64,000 bases of DNA, taken from positions 3,680,169 through 3,744,168 of the forward strand of contig OZ025218.1 of the NCBI GenBank assembly GCA_964019055.1, written 5' to 3'. A model generated the notes under the pieces. The model did not search any database and was not told where the DNA came from. It saw only the letters and a program-made list of their open reading frames with translations. A program made the position numbers and the translations under genes. Every line of letters starts with the position of its first letter. Within the stretch, counting starts at the first letter, position 1. This stretch comes from Anthopleura xanthogrammica (taxonomy: Eukaryota > Cnidaria > Anthozoa > Actiniaria > Actiniidae). Of the stretch, positions 54,119 to 64,000 are shown piece by piece.

Positions 54119-57100
54119 ATGGTAGACGCTTTTGGTTCAATTTCTTGGTGGGGATGTAGCCCTGCTTTGGATCTACAAAACGTATACCTCAGTAAGTCTT
54201 TCATAAGCTTCATATACGAGCAAAGTTTCACTAAGGTTAAGTTTCGAAGCCATGGAAACAAGCCAAGATGTTTAGTTCTGAGTAGATCTGATATTACTGT
54301 ACTTTCTGTTTTCTGTTTCAGATTTGTCATCAAAATTTAAAAAGTTAAAAGTCAAAAACGGTGAAGATGTAAAGGAACCAGGTAAAAATCGTCATCGGCC
54401 ACGGTTCTTTCATTCATCCATGCTGAAAAAAATAGCTAAAAAATGAGATGTCAAACAGTGTCAGCTGATGTGACGTACGTGGTACAAAATAAGCTTAATA
54501 TTCGTCTTATTTCATTTGTAGATGAGTTTAATATTCTCCTGATTGGTGCTGGAGACTGTGGAACTATTCTTCAAACCCTGGCACGTGCTAAAAGATATCC
54601 AAAAAAGATAATAAATGTAAGTATTTGCAGGAATGGACGTTGAAGTACTTTGTTTACTTTACTTCCAAGTGCTTCCTTATTTAAGGAGGCTGGAAAGTGT
54701 TTTGTACTTACACAAGGACCTGGAAAACTGCATGACCATAATTTGACAAGAAGTAAATGTGGAAAGCCAAAGACAAACACCATACAGTAGCTCACATTGG
54801 ACATGAAAAATGATGTTGCTATGACAACATCAGAACTGTTCTTATGTCATCAAAGTTTTCCCTTTAAGAATCATAACACTGTAACTAAATGGCATTTTTT
54901 ATAGACGGTGAGAATGATCACTTCTGATTGCATGAATTAATTTGAGCTGAAATATTTAAGCAGAGAAACTTAATTCAGCCAATCAGAAGCAATCATTCTC
55001 ACAGTCTGTTGTGGCAGTTGCACTTAGAAACATTGGGAGCTAGACGTTAAAACTTTATGACAAAACTTCTGTCTGCCAAATTCAACTGAGAAGCGTAGTA
55101 TTTAAACCTTCTATCATAATCTGGTAATACAGGTAGTAACCATTAGTGCTCCAAACCGACTGTGGGTCAGCTGTTGGTCAGCAGATTGTTGACAGTTGAT
55201 TGACAGTTGGTTTACAGTTTGTCCACAGGTTATCTTCAAAGCAGTGAAATAACTACACCTGTTTTGCAAAAAATAATTAATTCCTGTTTGTTATTTTTAT
55301 TTTTATGTGACAATGTTCTTGCAATTAGGTGTAAATTAAAGCTATATGCATTAGCCTGCTTAGCCAGGCTCTTGCATGGGGATTGGGGAGAGGGGGAGGG
55401 GAGGGAGAGAGGAGGAGGAGGAGGAGCTCTCCTTCTATTCCTCCTCTCCCCAATCCCCAATCCTCCTGCAAGAGCCTCACTATGCAGGCTACTGTACGCA
55501 AAATTGAAGAATTTTTCTACACTGTACAGTTGCTTTACTTAATTACTGCATTGGATAATTATATTTTATTCATTTGCCCTTTAATTAGTTCTTATATCTA
55601 GCCTATTATTTTATTCAGTTTCATGGAAATTTCTCACAGCCTGTGATTTTGATTTCAGGTTTATATTATAGAAAGTAAACTTGACCTCTTGGCTCGGCAT
55701 CTACTCCTCTTGTCCATTGCTTTGGAGCCTCAAGAAAAACTTGGGCTACAAGGTACTGTACTAGCTAAGATGTGAATATCTTGGTCCAAATATTTGGACC
55801 AGGAATTTTACCATTAGTGATGATTATAAATTATTTTGGCCATAGTTAAAGTCAAACTAAGAAAACCATGAACACCTAATATATGTCTGGAATGTTTATT
55901 TAGACCGTTACATGTAAAAAAGATATTTCCCACCACCATGAAAAGAGTTTGTATTGAATCCTTTCCTGTATCCATCTGTCTCGAATAGAAATTTCTAATT
56001 GCACGACAATAGAACTAAAATTATATGAATTTTGAAACTTTTAAACAAGAAAATACTTTGCGTGACCGCTCTGTGATCTTGAAAACATAATAAACATTCC
56101 AGACACATTTTAGGTGTTCATGGTTTTCTTAGTTTGACTGTAAATCCAAAACTTTTATAATTTTTATAAGTTTTACTTTATTTACAAAACATTCATTATT
56201 AATATTTAGTTTTCTTAATCATATTCAATTTGTTTTCTCTCATTTTTATTGCCATTTCAATTCAGAAAAGACTGAGCTATTTCTTGAGTTGTTTGGAAAT
56301 AGTCTCATACGTCCCCAAACCAGTGAATATTTGCAAAGTAGATCAACAGAATTTATCAGGTAATTCTCTGCCATGATTAATGCTAGATTGCTTCTTCTAT
56401 TTTTCCATCTTAATCAAACCTCATTTCATGTGTGACCAACTTAATAGTCAGTAATTTGTATTGTCATTCAAATTATTTTTCTGTCATTTTAATTGGCCGA
56501 GAGAACTGCAAATAACTGCCTACAAATAATGGTCTGCTCATGCGCATTACGGTGCAAAGCCATTTTGCTGCAAATACCGGTCTGCTCATGCGCAGTAATG
56601 TAGCATTTGACAATGGCTCGCTTCCCTGAACTGAAAAAACAATGAACTGACTTCTTTGTTATTGTTTGACTTGTGCGCACTGCCCCTCAAATATAAGAAA
56701 AAATAATTTGAATTATAAAACAATTATTGAACTCAGTTATCGTAAAATATCAAGATTTGTTAGTGGCTCGTCACTAACAAATCACAGTATTTTGCTCAAC
56801 CTCGTCCAATAATTTGGGGAGGGGATAGAATCATGAAAACATACTCGTTTTGTTGTTAGTTTTAATATAGTGTTGTATGTAGGTTTGATTGAATAAGTAT
56901 ATTTTAGTTTCTTCTATGTTGTTGTTATATGTTAGTGGAAGAAGAGAGGCAAATTGACATCGTCACAGACACATAGTAATAATTTTTAATTTGTTTTTCC
57001 TTACTTATGAATTCATTTTTTTTTTTTTGAAGAATGGTGACAGATTTGGACTATCTTGAAGCTTGTTTACCATGCTTTAACTTGTCACAACTTAAGGTAA

Positions 57101-57913
57101 AAAACAATCAGTGGCCACAATTCAAAAATAATAAATATATATATCTAATGAGCTAATTTTAATTGCTTTTGAAAATATTGGACTCCACAGTTTGCTGACC
57201 GAGATATTTTGGAAGGAATCTTTAAATTTTGGAGAAACACTGATGCAAAATTATTTTCTATGCAGAAGTCCTGGTATGTATTAATCTCTCTCCACTCCTC
57301 TCCTTTCATCCACCAGAACACATCCATCCATCCTTCCTTTCTAAATAAGATCTTTCTTTACTTCTCCTTACCTCGTTCATCTACACACGCACCCATCCAC
57401 CCCATCCTTCCACCTGTCTCACCATCTTTCCCCTGACCCCACTCTAGCTCCTTTCATCCACCAGAACACATGCATCTTTCCTTTCTTTCTTTACTTCTCC
57501 TTACCTCCATTCATCTACACACGCACCCATCCTTCCACCTGTCTACCATCTTTTTCCTGACCCCACTCCTTTCATCCACCAGAACACATGCATCCTTCCT
57601 TTCTTTCTTTACTTTTCCTTACCTGCATTCATCTACACATGCACCCATCCACCCCATCCTTCCACCTGCCTAACCATCTTTTTCCTGAACCCACACCTTT
57701 CATCCACCCATTTATCCAACTATCCTTTTTTCTTCATAAGATCAAGAATCTATACTAATTATTATAATTGTTTCCACATTCAGGGAAACAAGGGTTCGTG
57801 AGTATCTAGCAGCTCGTTATGATGTTCGCGCCAATGTTTATGACTGGGATATTGTCATGAAATTGCAAAAAATGGTTAGTACCATTGAAGTATTGCTTCC
57901 TAAATGGCAAACT

Positions 57914-57982
<69 letters not shown>

Positions 57983-60900
57983 CCTAATATTAGCTGCTGC
58001 TGCTGATGATGATGAGGATGATGATGATGGTGATGATGATGGTGATGATGATGATGATGATGATTTCCTAATATTAGCTGCTGCTGCTGATGATGAGGAT
58101 GATGATAATGATGGTGATGATGATGGTGATGATGATGATGATGATGATGATGATTTCCAAATATTAGCTGCTGCTGATGATGATGATGATGAGGATGATG
58201 ATGATAATGATGATGATGGTGATGATGATGATGATGATGATGATTTCCAAATATTAGCTGCTGCTGCTGATGATGATGATGGTGATGATGATGGTGATGA
58301 TGAAGATGGTGATGATGAAGATGGTGATGGTGATGGTGATGATGATGGTGATGATGATGATTTCCTAATATTAGCTGATGATGATGATGATAATGATTTC
58401 CTAATATTAGCTGATGATGAAGATGATGGTGATGGTGATGATGATTTCCTACAAGTAAAATATGAAAAACATAAATTTTTAAGAAACTGTGTAGAAAATA
58501 TATATAAGAAAATTTATAAGATTTTTTTTTTCACACCTTTGACATGTGTCCTTTTTTTTACCAGGCTTCAGTTGTTAATTCACATGAATATAAGAGTTGG
58601 CGTGAACATGGAGTGGCATTTGAACTCAGGGAAGACTCCACTTATGAAGTGTCTAACAGATGTTTGTCATCTGAACTTGTATTCAAAAAGGTAATAAAAA
58701 TGCTAAACAATGATTACTACTGGGGGAGGGGAGGGGCACTTCATTTTCAAACAGTGTTCATCTAAGACAAGTTGTCTCCTGAAGGCTGCATTTAATAGCT
58801 AGGGAATCAAGAATTCAAGGCAAACTCGAGGAAACATATAGGCTAAGTGTTGTTTTGTTGTTTTATTGTTTTTTGGTTCTCCATTTTTCCTCTTTCCATA
58901 AGATCCAACTTTTTAATTTTTCTTTTTTAGGCCTAGGGTAAATGTCACACTAACCATGAGCTTAACTCAGTTGAACCTATTAATTTTGAAATAGGCTCAT
59001 AGCATGGTTAGTGAAACGTTTGCTGCATCAACCCTATTCAATAGGTTTGAGTGCAGCATAAGTTTGACAAGCCAAGCTGAACATTACTCTGGAGTGACTT
59101 AACTGCAAATGCTGTTTTTAAACATGCACCTACCCATAGATTCATAAATTAAAACAGTGATATTGATCTTGCAAAACGTATGACTTAGACCAAATTCGAT
59201 AAAAACAACAATTCCCCACATCCCAAAGACTTGGAAAGACCATTTCGAAAACAATATGATCATGAACTCAAGCCAAGAAGTTATTTCTGTAAAAATTCTG
59301 GAGCAGTTCTTTTTGATTTCCACGAAACCATTTTAAATTTTTAAATAGCTTTGAAATTTTTTGCCTTCATGCAGGCTCGGGGGCCAGTAGCGATCCGTGG
59401 TTACTGGGGAGACATAGTCAACAGTCCGTATATCAGCTTCGGAATTGAATCTGAGGAGCAAAGACTATTCAAGGTCAACAATGGTCAGCATATCAAGGTA
59501 GTCAATGTACCAGTAAAATCAAGTACAAAGTTGAAGCATGTATTTGAAGAGGCACAATGAGAAGAACCCAGATCTTCCTAAAGTTGAAGCATGTATTTCT
59601 TATCCCCCCCCCCCTCACCCAAAGAGGCACAGGGAGAAGAACCCACTAGCTCCCCAGAGTCGAAGCATGTACATGCAGACTATATCCATTGTACCAAATT
59701 CTCAGATAGTTTGCTAAATATATAATTTGTGGTTCACTCAACAGACAGCAACTGATATTGCAGAGTTTAACATCACAGCGATGATGCATGAACTGGTAAC
59801 AGGAGAAAAGTACAGTCTTCCAGATGAAGACAAGAAACCCAAAGTTCCAGAGAAAGCAACAATTACAGAGATTATTGAAGAAGAGGATGAAGAGGAAGAA
59901 GTAGAAGAAGTAGGACATGGGGAATGCAAAGCGGAAAAAACACAGGACAATGAAAAACAAGCTAAAGACAATAAGGGTCAGTAAAAAAAGGAAGCTCCAG
60001 GTAACATATATTTATTAATAATAGAAGATATTACATGGTGGTGAGAAGATAATTATGAAGTTTATCTTTGAGTGGTGAAAATATTGAGTGAGCTCAGGGA
60101 ATTATTTTCAGGCTGGTGTAAGAGCACAGCATGATTGTGTTATTCTTCTACTGTCTAAACACATTCTCAAACAAAATCGTTATTTTGACTGTTGGCTTGT
60201 TGCAAATGCACATTAAAGTGAGCAGGAAAGCATAAATTGGAAGTGATGTCATCAACATCTTCATGGCTTTCCAAATTGACAGAAATAAAAGTTGATGCTT
60301 CAAGACCTTCAAGTAAACAGCGCAAGTTTATCCAGATGTTTTCAAAAAATACAAAACATTTTTTTAATTTGTGCAAGGGGGGTTTGACTATTCACCCCCT
60401 CGCCACCCCTAGATCTTCATCTGCAGTAATAAAACAACTTCCTATTCATACTTTAGTGTATAATAATTATTTTGGGTGTTTTTCAATCTTTTCCTTCAGG
60501 TTACCTCAAAATTGATGGATTCAAAATCCACTTCCAGACTTGCAGTCTTTTAGCAGACTTTCACAAAAGACCAAAGCTTTCCCACCGATTTCACTGCGTG
60601 TACTTCTCAAACAGGTAATAATAAATAAGATAATAAAATAAATGGGATTTAGCACCTCTACAGAGTAGCTATTCGTTCACTGAAATTCCGATTGAAAATT
60701 TGGAATTTAGAAGTTGATTTTTGCGAAGGGAGGAAAACTGGAGAACCTGGAGAAGAACAATTAATTCTACTGACTTTAACACCAATCCCGGCTGGACTCG
60801 AACCTGGGTCACATTGGTGAGAAGCAAGCACTTCACCATTCTTCTCAGGTAGAGATTTTAGTACATTAATTGAGAACATTGATCATACTCATACTGGGGT

Positions 60901-63473
60901 TTGTTGTAGACCTCATTGTTTTTTAGGCCAAAATGCAGTCAAGGGTGGTAGGTGTTAATACACTTGCCTCTCATTTCTTGAATCTTGGGTTTGATTCCTC
61001 GACTCTGCACTGCGTGAGAGTAGTCAGAGTTTATGTTCATTCAAGGGTTTTCTCGGGATTATTTATATTGCTAACCCATCCCCCCTTCTGTATAAACTAA
61101 CACCCTGGATTCCAGTTGAATCCAATGGGAGTAAATAGCTGTTTCTCAACTTCATGTGACTTCATTGTTTCAGAATTGGATAAAAATTGGAGTTTTTTTA
61201 ACCTTAACTAGCAATTAGGGCTTGCAGAGACTGTGCATTGATGACTGATTTTGTTAAGTTGTGACGTATTACCGGGTCCATCTGCTCAAAAATACCGCTA
61301 AAATAAAGTGAAAAACGTACTCACTGATTTAACCTCCACCTGAAACAATAGACCTCATCGGCTTGGGTGTAATGTTGTCCGAATTCAGACCACGTGTCAT
61401 TCTCTTGAGAATAAGATTCTTTGTTTGAGTTGTATCCATATTCATGTATCTTCTCATGCGCAACCGTTAAACAATGAAATGATACTCTGGGGAATGACAC
61501 GTGGTCTGAAATGGGACAACATTACACCCAAGCCGATGAGGTCTATTAGAACTTTGGACAACAAATCCTGCAATGAAGAAAAAATAAGAAAAATCTTCAT
61601 TTCGTTTTGGACCTGAAAGTTGTTTTTCCATAAGATAGTAGATGTCCCTAGGTTGTTAATCTGTCTAAATTATACATTCTTCAGGCTGTCCAATTGTCTA
61701 ATACCGGGAGTGAAGAATGTATTTGCTGATGAAGCAGTACTTCTCGTTGAATCTACAAAGTAAGTAGAAACTAGGGGAAGCAGGATATCAGGGAATTACA
61801 GGCAAGGAATTTAGGTAAAACATTGTTGGTAATAAAAAAATATCTCTTTAACATTTAAGTGCATGTCTAGTCGTTCTAGTGCTTTCGCACTTATTGGGGA
61901 CACTTTTCACGCACACACACTACCACTACATTCAATATTCAATGCACACAACGCTCACTCACATATTGATTTTTACGGACGGAGGAAACCGGAGTACCCG
62001 GAGAAAAACCCTCGTGGTAAGGGAGAGAACAACACATCAAACAAACTCAATTCACATCATGGTGTCCGCAGTGCTCAACATGTCACCCGAACCTTTGGAA
62101 CCACAGTGGTGAAAGACGACGTGTCAGCAGCGTATGCCAACCATGCTACCCTAATACTATGAAGACTATGACAAAGGGGATAGGCTGATAGACTTTAGCC
62201 AAGTTCCCATATTTTAGAATTGCACCAATAAGTATAAATATCATGACAGCAGTCAGATCTGTTGTCCTTGCATGCTCAAGTGACTGGGTGATGGGAAACT
62301 GTGGAAATCTAACCCGATTGTCTTACAAATGAGACTTGAAATTAAGCCATCGTTGTATTGCTAAACTCATTCACAGATTTATGTTGGATTTGGATCCTAA
62401 ACTTAGAAAAGAGTACATGGATAAAGTCATTAAAATGGCACGTTCTGCAGGATGTGAGGTAACATAGCAATCTATGGGAATTTAGGATTGTGCCTTTTTG
62501 GTTCCTGACTTGAGGTTTGAACAGTTTTTGACATCAGACCATCAATAGAACTTCAACAGGGCAAAATCCACAAATTTCGCATGGGACTAATTTTTTTTTT
62601 CGAATTTCCAAAAGAGTACATAAAAAATAGTCTGATTCCATAAGTCGGTTCCGAAGTTCAAGTCGTACTTTGGGTCGTACATTGGAAGTTGAAAACGAAC
62701 TTTGTTGGCGAACTTCGAACTTACTTTCCGCGTGAGTTCAGTAGTTCGATAGAATTGAGGTTTTCTCCTTGAATCCATCTTCTTTCTCCTTGAATCCAAC
62801 CTCTTTAGGGACTGCAACGCCTTGCTTATGAAGCAACTTATCGCTACTAAGCTCCTTGTAAACCATGAAGGTATTTCTATCGATCTACCCTACTTACTTA
62901 GTAAGTTCGAAGTTCGTTATGAACTTCCATTCCAAAGTACGTGACTTGAACTTCGGAATTCACCATCAAAAGTTTTGTGAAACGCACAGTAAGAAATAAG
63001 GGCTCTGGGAACGAGATTGAAACGCACGACACGGGTGACAAACAAACTGCGCATGCTTGGAAGTTCGGCAGAAAATTCATAGACGAGTCGTGTTTACGAA
63101 GAAAACCATTGGAAATTTAGATGTCTTATATTATGCGAATTTCTCTCATATTATTTGACCAGGGAAAGAAAACAACTAAAGTAATGTGTCAGGAAAAAAT
63201 AAGCACTAACTTTCCACGAACGGCCTTAACTTTAGAGATTTACTAAATCTCCAATGGTTTCCTTTGTAAACACGACGAACTTCCGAGCATACGCAGTGCG
63301 TTTTTCACTCGTGTCGAAACCCACTGTAAAGGAATTTTCTAGTCCATAGTTATCATTGGAATGTGTAAAAATTTAGCTTTCTTTTCTTTTCTTTTCAGCC
63401 CACAAGTGAATTTGATGGCCTAAAGGAGGCCCATGCTACATTTAGCTTTGAGAGACCCAATCAGCCATCATGA
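54119..63473 (+). CDS. DNAAF3: Dynein axonemal assembly factor 3
   Basis: Fifteen exons: 54119-54191, 54322-54381, 54522-54616, 55659-55752, 56266-56359, 57033-57096, 57191-57273, 57784-57874, 58565-58690, 59375-59497, 59745-59976, 60500-60614, 61685-61759, 62377-62458, 63399-63473; 493 residues (human about 541). DNAAF3 (Chlamydomonas PF22) works in the cytoplasm on preassembly of dynein arms before transport into cilia. The N-terminal FGSISWWGCSPALDLQ matches the family start. A nucleotide-fold-like strand and Gly loop follow (NILLIGAGDCG, 48-58), with LARHLLLLSIALEPQEKLGLQE, YLAARYDVRANVYDWD, WREHGVAFELR and RGYWGDIVNSPY (about 268-279). An acidic EEEDEEEEVEEV stretch lies near 345 and the C-terminus ends FERPNQPS. 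It implies motile cilia in the host. Introns 7 and 8 contain large tandem repeats. Exon 10 read-through would give a short alternative end (VVNVPVKSSTK). Confidence 0.94.
54903..55007. mobile_element. 105-bp MITE (DNAAF3 intron 3)
   Basis: AGACGGTGAGAATGATCACT at the left pairs with AATCATTCTCACAGTCT at the right, then TTCTGATTG with CAATCAGAA. Nearly a complete hairpin. Confidence 0.7.
55254..55336. mobile_element. Short relative of the 24974-25475 MITE
   Basis: TACACCTGTTTTGCAAAAAA at the left and GTTCTTGCAATTAGGTGTA at the right are the same termini as the 500-bp element, with almost all of the core lost. Confidence 0.6.
55849..56140. mobile_element. 292-bp Tc1/mariner-type MITE, TA duplication (DNAAF3 intron 4)
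   Basis: AAGTCAAACTAAGAAAACCA at the left mirrors TGGTTTTCTTAGTTTGACTG at the right, flanked by TA on both sides. Then ATGAACACCTAA and GTCTGGAATGTTTAT pair with ATAAACATTCCAGAC. Its subterminal order resembles 44773-44953. Confidence 0.85.
57285..57725. repeat. Long-unit minisatellite, about 120-bp period (DNAAF3 intron 7)
   Basis: About three and a half copies of a C/T-rich unit containing CTTTCATCCACCAGAACACA, CTTTACTTCTCCTTACCTCC, ACACACGCACCCATCC and CCATCTTTTTCCTGACCCCA. Starts about 15 bp after exon 7 and ends about 60 bp before exon 8. Confidence 0.85.
57915..58450. repeat. GAT array with interspersed TTTCCTAATATTAGCTGCTG blocks (DNAAF3 intron 8)
   Basis: (GAT)n on the plus strand, interrupted six or seven times by TTTCCTAATATTAGCTG or TTTCCAAATATTAGCTGCTG. 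The units therefore form a compound minisatellite of roughly 40-100 bp. The plus frame reads poly-Asp with DFLILAAAA blocks and stays open for 269 residues; treated as non-coding because it lies between well-defined exons. Confidence 0.93.
60690..60850 (-). mobile_element. tRNA-derived SINE, family B, copy 2 (DNAAF3 intron 12)
   Basis: Minus strand: GGTTCGAGTCCAGCCGGGAT as B box and a head around GGTGAAGTGCTTGCTTCTCA, then GTTCTCCAGGTTCTCCAGTT and CTAAATTCCAAATTT. Same body as 52075-52270. Confidence 0.65.
60945..61150 (+). mobile_element. tRNA-derived SINE, plus orientation (DNAAF3 intron 12)
   Basis: GTGGTAGGTGTTAATACACT then GGGTTTGATTCCTCGA give A and B boxes at near-tRNA spacing; the body holds AAGGGTTTTCTCGGGATT. 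Third SINE type in this intron region. Confidence 0.55.
61348..61547. mobile_element. 200-bp MITE with about 58-bp TIRs (DNAAF3 intron 12)
   Basis: AATAGACCTCATCGGCTTGG at the left mirrors CCAAGCCGATGAGGTCTATT at the right exactly. Pairing continues through GTGTAATGTTGTCC and CAGACCACGTGTCATTC. The near-perfect TIR suggests a young element. Confidence 0.85.
61900..62160 (-). mobile_element. tRNA-derived SINE, family A, copy 2 (DNAAF3 intron 13)
   Basis: Same body as 16552-16783 (CTCCGGGTACTCCGGTTTCC and TGGTAGTGTGTGTGCGTG on the minus strand). The tRNA head is diverged (GTAGCATGGTTGGCATACGC, AAAGGTTCGGGTGACA). Confidence 0.7.
62649..62957. mobile_element. GAAGTTCG-rich MITE (DNAAF3 intron 14)
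   Basis: TCCGAAGTTCAAGTCGTACT at the left pairs with AGTACGTGACTTGAACTTCGGA at the right apart from small gaps; GCGAACTTCGAACTTACT pairs with AGTAAGTTCGAAGTTCGT inside. Confidence 0.7.
63028..63316. mobile_element. MITE, ACACGGGTGAAAAACGC family, copy 2 (DNAAF3 intron 14)
   Basis: CGACACGGGTGACAAACAAA to ACTCGTGTCG, with CATAGACGAGTCGTGTTTAC and AAAGTAATGTGTCAGGAAAA shared with 40266-40545. Ends about 80 bp before exon 15. Confidence 0.8.
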
Positions 63474-64000
63474 GAACAATTATTTTGCTGACCAACACAT
63501 ACACTAAAAAAATGGTCAGGACCCAAGAGGAGAAAACAATTCACCTGTTAAAACAACTGAAAGTTCCTGGTCCTTTACATTCGTACTCTAGAAAGTCCTG
63601 GAATTTCATCATCTCTCTATAGCATGAACCCCGAGACACTTAGTAGATATTATGACCCAGCTGAGTTGATCGCCTTCCCCGAAAGAAATTATGGGTCACT
63701 ATTTTTGGTTAGCATTTTTCGAGTATACAATGTAGACTTTTCTTGTTGATTGAAATAAAATTCCACCATGAGTTCGACTAGCGTTTACGATTAATTTAAA
63801 AAAGGAAGAGCTCGTATTTCATAAATTCTCTTGGCAGAATAATGGGAAATGCTAATCAAAATACGATGTCGAATCCTCAATTCTGATTGATTGACCTTGA
63901 GTTTGTTCTGAAGCGGGTCAACTCAGCTGGAAGATGATACACTTCATTTTTCTCTTCTAATAAAAAGATCATGTTTTTTCTTTATGTGTTTATTGGTTTC
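63474..64000 (+). other. DNAAF3 3' UTR and downstream flank
   Basis: No further gene recognised. AATAAA hexamers at 63754-63759 and 63959-63964 are candidate DNAAF3 poly-A signals; the first gives a 3' UTR of about 0.3 kb. Confidence 0.5.

Noticed and set aside
54225..54262. An RFX X-box for DNAAF3 around CCATGGAAAC in intron 1
   Set aside because: Only one half-site fits; the other half lacks the GTNRCC pattern, so it cannot be claimed from sequence alone.
55383..55601. Gly/Arg-rich open frames near 55400
   Set aside because: Low-complexity GGAGGAGGA/CCTCTCCCC inverted sequence inside DNAAF3 intron 3; no family or splice support.
59498..59560. Alternative DNAAF3 end in VVNVPVKSSTKLKHVFEEAQ
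   Set aside because: A good donor (AAG|GTAGTC) at 59497 joins in phase to the next conserved exons; read-through is the less likely form. The AAGTTGAAGCATGTATTT string is itself locally repeated at 59532 and 59582.

Overview
This window is intron-rich, AT-rich animal nuclear DNA. The gene structures (many short exons with GT/AG introns), very conserved metazoan housekeeping proteins, CR1/L2-like LINE sequences, tRNA-derived SINEs and a high density of small inverted-repeat elements fit a non-vertebrate metazoan. A cnidarian, probably a hexacoral such as a stony coral, is my best guess; this is inference, since no species-diagnostic sequence is present.

Six protein-coding genes can be assembled exon by exon. 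(1) 1284-5164 (+): a secreted or surface ectonucleotide pyrophosphatase/phosphodiesterase (ENPP) with a complete catalytic domain and a long Ser/Thr-rich tail from a second exon. (2) 7978-19598 (+): splicing factor SF3A1, 17 exons, 751 aa, with a LINE between two CATC arrays inside intron 5. (3) 21111-26931 (+): protein phosphatase inhibitor 2 (PPP1R2), 5 exons, 190 aa. (4) 40712-51339 (-): nucleoporin NUP62, 12 exons, 476 aa. (5) 53033-53997 (-): the small complex I subunit NDUFV3, 3 exons, 109 aa. (6) 54119-63473 (+): dynein axonemal assembly factor DNAAF3, 15 exons, 493 aa. Every splice phase in these models closes, and the reading frame stays open from ATG to stop.

Layout: ENPP, SF3A1 and PPP1R2 run left to right. 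PPP1R2 and NUP62 converge on a gene-free interval of about 13.8 kb (26932-40711) that holds three large satellite arrays: two arrays of one 40-bp repeat (29331-31154 and 34780-37330) and a 20-bp repeat with higher-order structure (32048-33662) between them. NDUFV3 and DNAAF3 are head to head with only about 120 bp between their start codons, implying a shared bidirectional promoter. The genes do not form one pathway: they cover splicing, phosphatase control, nuclear transport, respiration, cilia assembly and extracellular nucleotide or phospholipid cleavage.

Introns and spacers are full of MITE-like elements with long terminal inverted repeats (about 25 described), several in two or more copies, some with TA target duplications typical of Tc1/mariner. 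There are also at least two tRNA-derived SINE families sharing a central motif, two LINE 3' ends tailed by GATT repeats, and several unusual simple-sequence arrays (CATC, GAT, GGATCC, CCACACCAGA). I found no prokaryote-type system, CRISPR array or novel multi-gene system. The most interesting material is repeat biology: satellite birth and homogenisation, the LINE trapped between CATC arrays, and related MITE families.
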